In this document: positions 14,607 through 24,600 of the stretch, piece by piece | How the letters are laid out: each line of letters begins with the position of its first letter | How positions within the stretch are numbered: position 1 is the stretch's first letter | Assembly (NCBI RefSeq): GCF_943193015.1 | Contig: NZ_CALPCM010000012.1 | Location: 1-64,000, forward strand | Reading direction: 5' to 3' | Source: Hominisplanchenecus_A murintestinalis | GTDB taxonomy: Bacteria > Bacillota > Clostridia > Lachnospirales > Lachnospiraceae | Length of the DNA stretch: 64,000 nucleotides | Translations under genes and position numbers: made by a program | The notes under the pieces: model-generated | What the model was told of the DNA's origin: nothing | Databases searched by the model: none | Seen by the model: the letters and a program-made list of their open reading frames with translations, nothing else

Positions 14607-15403
14607 GCCTTCGCCACCTCCTCTTTCACACCCAGCGCCTCTGCCAGAAGCTCTGTGAAGTAGTACACCGGAAGCCTGTTCTGCACACTGTTGTTTAAAT
14701 TGTACAGGCACAATGGACAGGCAGTAATCAGCATTTCCGCACCGAAGCCTTCAGCGCTCTCCATGATGTTATTGCACATGTTTTTTGACATGTCTTTTTC
14801 TTTCAGGGAGATGTAGCCGCCGCAGCATTCGTTCCTGTACGGGTAAATCACCGGCTCCGCACCGATGGCACGGATGAAGTCCTCCAGAATCTTCGGATTC
14901 TCCGGGTTATCAAACTGTAAAATCTTGCCGGGGCGCAGAAGCAGACAGCCATAGTAAGCGCCGATTTTCTTCCCGGTCAATGGATTTGTAACTTTCTCTT
15001 TTAGCGTGTCAAACCCTACACGGTCCCGCAGCACTTCCAGAAAATGAAGGACTGTTGTCTCACCTGCGTAGGGCTCTTCAAGCTTCATATAATTGTTCGC
15101 TCTGGTACGGATGTCCTCTACATTCTGCATATCATCATTCACACGCTTGATGACATGATGGCAGGCAGAACAGAGCGTCACCAGATCCTGATGCTTCTCT
15201 TTTGCTTCATTTAAAGCACGCACGGAAGAAAGCTTCGTGGCAATCTCGTCGCTGCCCAGCGGGTAAACGCCTCCGCAGCACTGCCAGTTCTCAATCTCTT
15301 CCAGTTCAAATCCCAGCGCCTTCGCTGAGGCTCTGGCATAAGCATCCAGGTCTTTCGCCTTTGTTCTCAGGGTACATCCCGGATAGTAACTGTACTTCAT
15401 CAT
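14603..15403 (-). CDS. hdrB: HdrB-like CCG-domain subunit
   Basis: 266 residues with two cysteine-rich CCG domains. The first has YYPGCTLRT, WQCCGG and CSACHH; the second has YYGCLLLRP, NECCGGY and CPLCLYN. In methanogens these bind two noncubane [4Fe-4S] clusters that reduce the CoM-S-S-CoB disulfide. Bacteria have no such cofactors, so the physiological thiol/disulfide partner here is unknown. FrdAB downstream may replace it as acceptor, as thiol:fumarate reductase (TfrAB) relates to Hdr in methanogens. It is first in the hdr-flx-frd run, with AAGGA seven bases before two tandem ATGs. It lies 110 bases after the dehydrogenase gene with no convincing terminator between. Confidence 0.83.
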   Translation of the reverse strand: MMKYSYYPGCTLRTKAKDLDAYARASAKALGFELEEIENWQCCGGVYPLGSDEIATKLSSVRALNEAKEKHQDLVTLCSACHHVIKRVNDDMQNVEDIRTRANNYMKLEEPYAGETTVLHFLEVLRDRVGFDTLKEKVTNPLTGKKIGAYYGCLLLRPGKILQFDNPENPKILEDFIRAIGAEPVIYPYRNECCGGYISLKEKDMSKNMCNNIMESAEGFGAEMLITACPLCLYNLNNSVQNRLPVYYFTELLAEALGVKEEVAKA

Positions 15404-15437
15404 TATGTTGTCCTTTCTTCTAAAAATTATGGGATAC

Positions 15438-15484
15438 GCTGCGGCCCGACCGCTCCTCCAATGGAATAACAGATAAGCCGCAGC
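15438..15484 (-). other. Inverted repeat between the dehydrogenase gene and hdrB
   Basis: GCTGCGGC (15438-15445) and GCCGCAGC (15477-15484) form a perfect 8-bp dyad with a 31-base loop. The nearest T run on the transcribed strand is some 10 bases beyond, so it is a poor terminator. It may be part of the hdrB leader or a processing site. Confidence 0.35.
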
Positions 15485-15513
15485 AGTTTTCCGCTGAATT
15501 TAACCGGAGAATC

Positions 15514-16461
15514 TTACAGATCAATCTGAGCGATAACTGCTTTCAATGCATTTGCGCTTGCCTGTAGCTGCTCAATTTCTCCCTTATTCATACGCATCGG
15601 CACTTTTCCACGGATACCTTCCGGACCTACCAGAGTCAGGGTACTCAGGCATACATCTTCAATGCCATACTCGCCATGCATCATGGATGACACAGTAGCC
15701 ATGGAATCCGAGGATGAGGACAGAATGCTGCACAGCTTGCATACTGCCGCGGAAATCGCATAGAAGGTAGCCCCTTTATTGGCAATAATCCTTCCGCCGG
15801 ATTTCTGTACGTACTCAAGCATACCCGGTTTATCCAGTTCTTCTACATCCCTGCCCATGCTGCGGAGCAGCTTGTAGTATTCATCCACGCTTACACCTGA
15901 TATATACGCGCCTGTCCACGGTACAAAAGAGGTGTCTCCATGCTCTCCAAATACATATGCGTGAATATTTTTCTGTGCAACCTTAAAATGCTCAGACAGC
16001 CCGCAGCGCAGACGCGCCGTATCCAGAAGCGTACCGGAACCTACAATCTGGTTCTCCGGCAATCCGGAAATCTTTGTAAATACGTAGGTCATAATGTCCA
16101 CAGGATTGCTTACGATTACGTAGAGTGCATTTGGTGCAGCCGCTACGATTTCCGGTGTGATGGATTTTAAAATATCCACATTTGTCTGTGTAAGCTCAAT
16201 CCTTGTCTGTCCGGGTTTACGGGCAATTCCTGAAGTAATAATAACAATATCAGAATCCTTTGCATCCGCATACTCACCGGCCGTAATCGCAATCGGGTCG
16301 CGGAAGCAGGTTCCCTGGGCGATATCCAGCACTTCACCCTCAACCTTCTGCTTGTTAATGTCAATCAGGACAATTTCTGATGCGATATCCTGTGTGGATA
16401 ACGTATATGCTATCGTTGCCCCTACGCTTCCCGCACCAATAATAGTAATTTTACTGCTCAT
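15514..16461 (-). CDS. ldh: Lactate/malate dehydrogenase family protein, specificity uncertain
   Basis: 315 residues, NAD-dependent 2-hydroxyacid dehydrogenase. The Rossmann motif GAGSVGATIAY is at 9-19, with Asp34 favouring NAD. Catalytic residues are Asp147, Arg150 and His174 (FGEHGD). GSGTLLDTARLR, Thr232 in KGATFYAI and the C-terminal sequence look like L-lactate dehydrogenase. However, the residue that discriminates substrates (Gln102 in classical LDH, Arg in MDH) is Arg81 in GIARKPGQTR, which favours oxaloacetate/malate. Some clostridial enzymes annotated as LDH also carry Arg here, so the call stays open. Linkage to fumarase and fumarate reductase supports a malate role. A possible Rex site lies between promoter and start. 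Confidence 0.8.
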   Translation of the reverse strand: MSSKITIIGAGSVGATIAYTLSTQDIASEIVLIDINKQKVEGEVLDIAQGTCFRDPIAITAGEYADAKDSDIVIITSGIARKPGQTRIELTQTNVDILKSITPEIVAAAPNALYVIVSNPVDIMTYVFTKISGLPENQIVGSGTLLDTARLRCGLSEHFKVAQKNIHAYVFGEHGDTSFVPWTGAYISGVSVDEYYKLLRSMGRDVEELDKPGMLEYVQKSGGRIIANKGATFYAISAAVCKLCSILSSSSDSMATVSSMMHGEYGIEDVCLSTLTLVGPEGIRGKVPMRMNKGEIEQLQASANALKAVIAQIDL

Positions 16462-16482
16462 AAATGTTTCCTCCTTTTTACA

Positions 16483-16500
16483 TTGTCTTTATTTTAACAA
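16483..16500. promoter_or_regulatory. Possible Rex (NADH/NAD+ sensor) operator
   Basis: TTGTCTTTATTTTAACAA matches 11 of the 14 defined positions of the clostridial Rex consensus TTGTTAA-N4-TTAACAA. It lies just upstream of the dehydrogenase ribosome site, a common place for redox control of fermentation genes. No rex gene is in the window. Confidence 0.4.
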
Positions 16501-16529
16501 TCATAGCAAAAAAATTATGAAACCGTGCC

Positions 16530-16580
16530 CGTTTACCGTATTCCCCGTTTATAAAATGTAAGCGGAGGGTACGGTAAACG
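16530..16580 (-). promoter_or_regulatory. Probable dehydrogenase promoter within an 11-bp inverted repeat
   Basis: Minus-strand TTTACC (16573-16578) and TTATAA (16549-16554) are 18 bases apart and could be the -35 and -10 boxes. CGTTTACCGTA (16530-16540) and TACGGTAAACG (16570-16580) form a perfect 11-bp inverted repeat that brackets the -10 and covers the -35, suggesting an operator. I see nothing further in the rest of 16581-16714. Confidence 0.4.
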
Positions 16581-16714
16581 TGGACGCCAAAAAACAATCC
16601 GAGTAAACCGCTTCATTACTCCGCACTTAAGGAAGCATTCGCTCGATTTCATTACACACATCATAACACATTGATAAGAATTTAACAAGAGAATTCTGAA
16701 CTTTTTTGCTTTTA

Positions 16715-16754
16715 AAAAAGTGCGCACAAATTTCTGAATTTGTGCGCACTTTTT
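16715..16754. terminator. Strong bidirectional terminator after the NlpC/P60 gene
   Basis: AAAAAGTGCGCACAAATT (16715-16732) and its perfect 18-bp complement (16737-16754) flank a TCTG loop, with T runs on both strands. It closes the NlpC/P60 transcript. Confidence 0.9.
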
Positions 16755-16771
16755 ATTACAAAATCCTTTTC

Positions 16772-18253
16772 TTATTTCAAGAAAACTGGCCTTCTCACAT
16801 ATTTAAACCCTGACGACCACGCCTCGCCTATCACTACTCCATTTTGGCTGGAAGAACAATGTGCCACAATGAGACTTCCGTCTGAGTTCCTGCCAACCAC
16901 AACTCCCACATGATTCCTGTCTCCCGCCTCAGGAGATGCATAAAATACCAAATCTCCCGGCAGCGCCTCGTTGCCGTCTACCATCTCTGAAGCATTCCAC
17001 TGGGTCGTGGTATGGTTACCGATACCGCCGTCTGTCCCGCCCAGGGCATTATAGAATGCCCAGCATACAAATCCGCTGCAGTCAAGGCCAAATCCCCTGG
17101 TCGTTCCTGTCGATACGCTTCCTCCTGCGGTAACTTTAGACGGTTCTCCCCATCTGGTATCCCAGCCCATAGCATAAGACTTTCCGCCCCAGAAATAACC
17201 GACCCGTCCTACAAGGCTGCACGCTGCTGCTACAATCGCCGCCCTTGCGTCTGACACGCCGCTTCCTGTTCCTCCGTAAGCAAAACCCTTTGCTGCGGCT
17301 GCGATTGTACACAGCCGCTTGCATTCATCCCCTGTATATTTCTCAAGAAGCTTTCTTCCGCTTTCATCCAAGTTATTCAGCTCCGCATAATCATGGATGT
17401 CCAGGGAGCAGATTTCCTTTTCCAAATCCACTTCCTTCGAAAGTTTCTTTGTAATAATCGAATCCCTGCGGACATTCATAAAGAAGAATATCTTTTCCAG
17501 CTCTTCTTTCGCTTCCGCATCCAGGTGGATTGCTTTGCCCGAATCACCGTCCTGGACTCTCAGCACATAAACCGCGAGCACATCCTGCCAGTTCTGCACC
17601 TGAAATTCGTCCGGCTGTTCCAGCCACTGGCAAAAATCCTTTTCGACTTCTTCCATAACCTCTGAAAATTCCTCGTCGAAACTCAGATGATAAGATGCCG
17701 AAAGCTGCTCCAGATAAATCTTATTTCCTGCGATGATATTTGCCAGGAGATTGGCGTTCGCATCCGAATGATCCTCCTGCTCCTTTGCCTGCTTCGGGCG
17801 TTTTATGGTTATCAGCCCGTTTTTCCCTTTTATTTTCTTATTTCCCTTTTTCTCTCCCGGTGTTTCAGGAGTTTCTTCCGTCGTCCCCACAGTATCCGGC
17901 TCCGTAACCGTTGGTGTTTCCGACTCTGTCTGTTTCACCGTTTCCGTCTGCACAACAGCTGCCGTCTCACTCTCCGATTCTGTTTCTGTCGGCATAGTCG
18001 TTTCTGACTCTGTGTGGGATTCTGTCTGTGTCTCCGTCTGTGTCTCTGTTTCTGTTGGTTTCTCTGTTGGTTTCTCAGTTTCTTTCTCTGTCTGCGTCTC
18101 AGAAATACCTTCCGTAACCATCTCTGAATCCGCTTGTCTTTCTTTGATATCTGTTATTCGCTCTGCCGCAAATACCATTCCGGGAGTCTGCAGAACCAAA
18201 GCGCCCGACAGTACCAGGCATCCTGTCATCTTGCTTAATTTTTTTAAATTCAT
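16772..18253 (-). CDS. Secreted NlpC/P60 cell-wall hydrolase with Thr/Glu-rich linker
   Basis: 493 residues. A signal peptide (MNLKKLSKMTGCLVLSGALV... cleaved near residue 30) is followed by a low-complexity region rich in Thr, Glu and Ser (~48-135), then a mixed helical segment. The C-terminal NlpC/P60 domain runs from ~340 to 493. Catalytic Cys392 is in LDCSGFVCWAF, His448 in RNHVGVVVG and His465 in VAHCSS. Such enzymes cut peptide bonds in peptidoglycan stems, usually gamma-D-Glu-diamino acid bonds. There is no sorting signal, so it is probably secreted or held non-covalently through its middle region. It lies beside the giant surface proteins and may help wall remodelling needed to display them; that is inference. 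Confidence 0.85.
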   Translation of the reverse strand: MNLKKLSKMTGCLVLSGALVLQTPGMVFAAERITDIKERQADSEMVTEGISETQTEKETEKPTEKPTETETQTETQTESHTESETTMPTETESESETAAVVQTETVKQTESETPTVTEPDTVGTTEETPETPGEKKGNKKIKGKNGLITIKRPKQAKEQEDHSDANANLLANIIAGNKIYLEQLSASYHLSFDEEFSEVMEEVEKDFCQWLEQPDEFQVQNWQDVLAVYVLRVQDGDSGKAIHLDAEAKEELEKIFFFMNVRRDSIITKKLSKEVDLEKEICSLDIHDYAELNNLDESGRKLLEKYTGDECKRLCTIAAAAKGFAYGGTGSGVSDARAAIVAAACSLVGRVGYFWGGKSYAMGWDTRWGEPSKVTAGGSVSTGTTRGFGLDCSGFVCWAFYNALGGTDGGIGNHTTTQWNASEMVDGNEALPGDLVFYASPEAGDRNHVGVVVGRNSDGSLIVAHCSSSQNGVVIGEAWSSGFKYVRRPVFLK

Positions 18254-18328
18254 ATGTACTCCTTACTCATATATGACTTGAAAATCAAACTGCTATATAA
18301 GCACTTCATAGAATTTTTTCTATTATAT

Positions 18329-18355
18329 ATTATACCCTTCTTACTCAAAATGCAA
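18329..18355 (-). promoter_or_regulatory. Possible promoter of the NlpC/P60 gene
   Basis: Minus-strand TTGCAT (18350-18355) and TATAAT (18329-18334) are 15 bases apart, shorter than optimal. The -10 is perfect. The leader would be about 70 bases, with AAGGAG before the ATG at 18253. Confidence 0.4.
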
Positions 18356-18380
18356 GAAAATCATGGAAATTTCACAGACT

Positions 18381-18523
18381 GTAACAGTTCAGCCTGCGGC
18401 TTCACTGTTACGGAATCCAGCCCATTTAAAGTTTGCTGTTCGCAAAGGGCTGGATTCTCCGGCTGAATTTACGCATTCTCACGGACTTTGCAGCAAGTGC
18501 AAAATCCTGGGCTGAACTGTTAC
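18381..18523. repeat. MITE-like nested palindromic intergenic element
   Basis: A 143-base element between the giant gene's terminator and the NlpC/P60 promoter. It is bounded by a perfect 14-bp inverted repeat, GTAACAGTTCAGCC (18381-18394) and GGCTGAACTGTTAC (18510-18523). Inside are an 11-bp dyad GAATCCAGCCC (18413-18423) / GGGCTGGATTC (18447-18457) and a TTTGCA/TGCAAA dyad (18487-18503). It contains no coding frame. It looks like a miniature inverted-repeat or REP-like element, but no second copy occurs here. Confidence 0.6.
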
Positions 18524-18589
18524 CACAGACTTCTATATAAAAAGCTTTACTACACATAAAAAATTGGAACTTGCATACTTAAAAACACG

Positions 18590-18622
18590 AAAATGCCCCT
18601 GGCATTTTGCCAGGGACATTTT
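18590..18622 (-). terminator. Terminator of the giant surface-protein gene
   Basis: On the minus strand AAAATG-CCCTGGC pairs with GCCAGGG-CATTTT around a short loop, with one mismatched pair, directly after the stop codon; a T run follows a few bases later. It is a strong hairpin. Confidence 0.75.
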
Positions 18623-18628
18623 CACTTT

Positions 18629-21600
18629 TTAGCTTTCTTCGTCCTCTTTCTTACGCTTTTTGAAGAAGACCAGGAGCCCTATCATCAGTCCTGATACCGC
18701 CAGCACCAGGATATATTTCCCTATCTGGGTATCATCCCCGGTACGTACCGTTTCCACCGGGTCGTCTGTCTCTGTCTCTAAAGGCTCTGTGCCCGGTACA
18801 TACGGCTGGTTCTTTGGCAGCGGCCATACCTCCATATCTGCGGTAATGCCCTCGCCGCCATCTTCAAGAAGCGCCGCGCCGCGGCCGATGTCCACATGTA
18901 TCTGGTCAAGGGAAACTACGTCCCGTCCCAGATAGTAGTCACGGTGTACTTCCGCCAGCTCGAACTCACTGCTGATTACCAGCTGCGGCCCTGCGGCGGG
19001 AAGCCCGCTCTCCTCTTTCCCTTCCATCGTTGTCGCATCATTGAAGTCATTGACTTTTTCTGCCAGCGCCTGGTAGTCCTCTGATGCATCATACAGCCCG
19101 GCCCCCAGCGCCGCCGCATTGGTGGCCTGCCTTCCAGGGTACTTCACGGAGAAGGCTGCATCGTCCTTCGGCTTCATAATCGATACACGATAGCGGTACG
19201 GTGTGAGATATTCTTTGGATTCCTTTTCCATATCTGCCACAGGGACGCGGAACATGTAGCGCCCGTCTTCCTCCGTCAGTATACGGGATTTCCCGTCCGC
19301 ATCCGGCGTCTCTTTCCACATCTGTGCAGCCGCGTCATAGCGGTACAGGATGACATTTACTGCCTTCCTTCCCTGCTCTTCCCCGTTCCGTATGCCGTCT
19401 TTGTTTTCATCCACAAACACACTTCCTGCCACTACGGTTTCCGTATCCAGTACATGCAGCCCAAAGTCCAGCATATCCTGCACGGTGGTGTAGCCCATGT
19501 GGTAGCTGTAGCCATAGGCGTTCTCTTTCTCTGCCGCCCCGCCCAGCCGGAAGCTCCGGGTGATGCCCTGTGCCTGGTCGGTCAGGTATCCTGCCAGATT
19601 CAGGTGGGCATAATCGTTATCCACACTGTCGTCCCCAGCATTCAGGGGCACATAGTATGCATTGGAAGGTTTCTCCATGCGCAGCCTGTACCTGTACGGC
19701 CGCCTGGTCTTTCTGTCCAGTACGGGCACATCCCCAAAGCGGTAGTTCCCTTCCGCATCCGTGGTACAGGATGCATATGCCCGGTAGACGCCATCCTGAA
19801 GGATTCCGTCTGTCTCCTCGCCCGGCACATCTGTCTCGACAGGTGATATCCACTCCGGCTCTTCCGGCGTCTCATCGGGCTTCTTATCCGGGTCTTCCTC
19901 CCCGGTGGACGGATTCTTATCTCCTGCTCCCTCAGATGGATCCTTATTCTCTGTTTCTGTACCTGCTTCTGTATCTGCCGTACGTTTCACCGCTTTCCTG
20001 TCCGGCGCGTTTTCATCTGTCCCGGCTCCTTCTGTGCCTTCAGACGGCTTCTTATCCGGATCTTCCCCGCCTGTGCCTTCAGGCGGTTCCTTATCAGGGT
20101 CTTCCTCTTCCTTGTCTGCAAACAACGCCAGTCCTGAGGCCGTATCCCCTTCCTCAATGTCCGTACCTTCAATCATTACGTCCAGATATACTTTATGGCC
20201 TTCCAGCCCCGGTTCTGTACCCTGCAGGCCGTCCCAGTCCTTATCGTTCCACACGATTCCTTCGACCAGGCTTCCCCTGTAAGGCATGAACCCGGCATCA
20301 ATGCCGTCATAGCTCTCTGCCAGCACAATGCTGTAGCCGTCCAGCTTGTTTTCATCTGTCTCCTCCGGATCTGCAGTCTTTGGCGCCACCAGGATTTCAG
20401 GCGTCATTTCCGTGGTCGCTTCATCCAAGTCACTGTCCATCACGCCATCTCCTGCCAGATGCCAAGTGACATCGAAGCCTTCCGGAAGCTCCGGAACCCT
20501 CAGCTTATATCCCAGGATAACCCTGCGTTCCGTGCCGCCTGCTTCTTTCAAGATTCCGTTAGTAGGAAGTCCGTCAAACCGATAAACGCCATTCTCATCC
20601 GTTACTGCAGTGACCAGCCCGTCTTTATCCGGCACAGATACCGGTCTGTCCTCAAGGCCGTCATCGGGAACTTCACCCGCATCTCCTCCCGGATTCTCAT
20701 CTGGGTTCTCACCCGTGTTTCCTCCCGGATTCTCGTCTGGGTTTTCACCCGTGTTTCCTCCTGGATTCCCGTCTGGGTTTTCACCTGTGTTTCCTCCTAG
20801 ATTCCCGTCTGCTTCCGCCTCCCGGCGTTTTGCTTTCCTGCCTTCCGGCTCTGGCTCCGGTTCCTGTTCCGGCTGGGCGCTCATAAAGGAAATCCACTTA
20901 TCCGCTTTTTTCCATTTGCCCTTATCCAGATAGTACTGATCCAGGAATACTTTTATGCCTGCCTGCCGCTTCTCCGTCTCCTGACGGATTCCATCGGCTT
21001 CGCCTTTCTCATCATAATCCTCTGTCCAGGCGGTTCCTGTAATGGAAGTTGTCTGGTATGGGGAGAACCCGGCATTCATGCTGCCGATATCCTCCGAGTA
21101 CGCCAGGTCGTAATTCCTGCCGCCAGCCTGACGGTAATTGTAGCTGTTGCCTGAAAAACCGCCTGCAGCTTCCTTCGCAAATACCAGCCAGCCGCTGTTC
21201 TCCTCTTCGGGCCAGGACATATGCAGCCCTTCCCACAGAAGCTTGTTGTCCTTCTCGCTGCCGTCCTCAACCATGTATTTGCTCACGGCATACTGTTTGA
21301 GCACTTTCGCCAGTATCGCACCGTCCCCGTCTACATGAAGCCGGTAGCCTGCAAGACAGCGTGTGCCGTCGATATTCAGGGATGCCGGAAGGTTCCCAAA
21401 CTTATACGTCCCGTCCTCTCCCGTCTTTTTCTCCTGCCTGAAGCCTTCTGCCTCCGTCCACCTGCCATCTTTATAGTATGCCTGGGTCAATACCAGTTCC
21501 AGTCCTTCTATCTTCTCTTCGCCTTCGCCCAGAATGCCGTCATGGTTGGCGTCTTTCCAGACTATGCCAAGCAGTGCCGCATCCTCATAGCGTTTCAGCC

Positions 21601-24600
21601 CTGCATCCAGCCCGTCTATATCCGTGCCCTGGCAGGCATCATAGGAGATTCCCTCCACCTCCGCCACATTGACGGGGTTTGCATTCTCCCCTGCCTCTGC
21701 AGCTACCACGATGTATTCATCCGCCGCCGTCAGCCTGCCGCTGTCCGCATCATCCGAGATGATCCAGTCGCTGTCTTTCGCCCGGTTGCTTCCTGCCCGG
21801 TACTTCGTCACCGCATAGGTATCCCACAGGCCGTCTGCCGCGCATCTGTCCATATCGATGCGTACCTGGTAGCCATAGATTTTGAAATTGCCAAGTATGA
21901 TATTCCCATCCTCGTCGTACGCATCCTGATGGGTCGGCAGTTTATCAAAACGGTAGCCTCCTGTCACGGCATCCGTCCGGGCTTCTTTGCCTGCAAACCC
22001 GTCATCTTTCACCCAGTTTCCGTTTTCATAAATGAAACGCTCCAGCTTTACTGTCAATGCCTCTGTAACCGGTTTTTCGTCCGGATCCTGGATGCCGTCA
22101 TAATTCTTGTCTTCCCAGACCCATCCGCTGATGCTTCCCGTCGCGTAAGGCAGCTCTCCCGCATTTCCGCTGGCCTTCGTCTCCGGCGCCGCCAGCATAT
22201 CGTAAATCTTTCCGTCTGGCGCCATCACGCAGTAGCTGCTGTGTGCCCGTTCGACTTCATCAGCCGCCGGGAGGAATTCCTCATCCTCCATCAGGGTCAG
22301 CGGGACTTTCATTTCATCCGGCTTTCCTTCTTCTGGCTTCGTTTCGCCCGGCTCGCCCGTTTCCGGCCCATCCTGCACTGCTTTTACACCTTCCCGGGCA
22401 GCTGCCGCATCCGGATCCTCCTGCCTTAAATCACTCCACTTGAGGCTTTCTTTTCCCTGGCGATACTTCGTCAGCGTCCAGCCCTGGTTCATGGCATCCA
22501 TCCGCACCTGGTATGCTGTCAGCCGCCTTACATTCCCGACTTCCAGCATCGCAGGGATATCCGCAAACTCATACCTTCCGTTTTCGTCAGTAAGCGTCGT
22601 GGCATATCCGGCCTGGGACTGCTCCCACTCACCCTTCTTTGACAGATAGTACTGATCCAGGTATACCGTCTGCCCTTCGATTGGGACGTCCACGGTCTTA
22701 TCACTTTGCCGTATGCCGTCATAATCCTTGTCATTCCATACCCAGCCATACATGGTGGTCGTTTCCAGCTCTTTCAGGCCCACATCCGGGCCATGCGCAT
22801 TGGTCCCTGTCAGGATATCATATTCCCTGCCTGCGTATTCAAACACATATGCGCCTTTGTCATCATTCGTCCCTTTTGCCGCCTCTTTTGCCGTCACGCT
22901 GAATTCCCGTTCCGTTGTCCCGTCGCGGTCTACCAGCGGGTAATCTTCGCCTAAATCCATCGTACCCACGGCATCACTGTCGATCTCATTATCCTGCCCT
23001 TTATGGTACCAGGTGGTCTCATAACCTGTTATCTTCTCCTGGCGCGGCAGCGTCATCTTATACCCTGCCAGATACCACTTTCCTTCCTTCTCGATATGCA
23101 CCGGGAGCCCTTCAAAGAGGTATCCGCCGTCATCCTCCGTAACTGCCTGTGCATATCCTGCCTGTTCTTTCGTCCACTCTCCATCTGCATCCAGGTAATA
23201 CTGGTCAATGGTAAGTGTTAATCCCGGGAAGCCCTCTTCATCTTCCTGATGGATGCCGTCATACGCTTTCTCCTTCCAGATAAGCCCTGACAGGCTTCCT
23301 GTTTCCGGCCCTTTCAGGCCGCCGTCATAGCCGCCTATATTTCCGCCGCCCTGGACGATGTCATATTTAACCTTTCCTTCATTCAGGCAGTAGTCCTCAT
23401 TATGCGGCTGTCTGGATGTGCTTGCCGCTGCGAAGTAATCCTTCTCCACAGGCGCCGTTCCTTTTGTCAGGTACAGGTCTGTCACTGCCAGGTCGCTGTC
23501 CACAGACGTATCCTTTCCCTGGTGGTACCTGGTGACACGGTAGCCCTCCGGAAGCTCCTTAAGCTTCAGCCTGTAGTACGTCACATGCCAGCTTCCTGCA
23601 TCCGGGTCTTCATAGTAAGTCCCTACATTATTGAAGGTATAGTGCCCTGTGCTGTCTGTAACGGCTTCCCTTTCATCCAGTTTGCGGAAGTCCCCGGAAT
23701 CCCGGATATACCGTTCCAGTACCACGGTTACGCCTGGAATGCCCGGCTCCGCCATATCGTCCGGATCATCTGGATCCACTTCCGTTTTGCGGATGCCGTC
23801 GTAGTCCCTGTCATTCCAGATGATACCTTTCACCTGGATTTTCTCGAACTCTTTCAAGCCGCCGTCGTGAATCAGCCGGCTGCCGCCATCCGTCACATCG
23901 TAAAGCTTCCTTCCGTAAGGCATCAGGTTTTTGGGATCTGCCCCCTCCTGCGCCTCATTAGCCAGCACGATTGGCATCATGTCGATATCCGTCAGATAAT
24001 ATGCTTTCTTTCCGTCCGGCGTGTCTTTCGCCTCCGTCAGCATATCGCTGTCCAGCTCTTCGCCAAGCTCTTTATCCGGCCTGTTCTGATACTTAGTGAC
24101 CGCATAGTGCGCAGGCAGCCCCTCTAAAACATCCTTATCAATGCGGAGCCTGTATCCTGCCAGGCAGGCGGGCCCGCCATCCGGCGTATAGGTGGTTTTT
24201 TCCTGGAACACGAAATTCCCGGCATCCGTAGTCGTCTTTTGGGATGTAAAACGCTCCTCCTGCTGTTTCCACTGCATTGCCTCATTATCCCAGTAATACC
24301 TCTCCACAGTCACGGCCACGCCGCCGATGCCTGGTTCCAGCCCTTCCTGGATGCCGTTGTAGTTCCCGTCACTCCAGATCGTATCGCCCAGGAAGCCTCT
24401 TCCGGCATCTACAAAGCCAAGCCCCAGCTGCATCTTATGCTTATATCCCTGGCCAAGCGCGTCATACAGCGGCCTGCCGTCTTCTCCCAGCTCATACTGC
24501 ACTTCGAAAGGCTTCGTCTGCATGGAAAGGCCGACTTTCTCCAAATCATTGTCGTTCTCTGCCGCCAGGGCACTGTCATTGTGCTTGTAAGGCGTCGGCT

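Noticed and set aside
14607..14711. Longer version of HdrC starting at 14711
   Set aside because: It overlaps hdrB in another frame; GGAGGTGG and the ATGA overlap support 14606.
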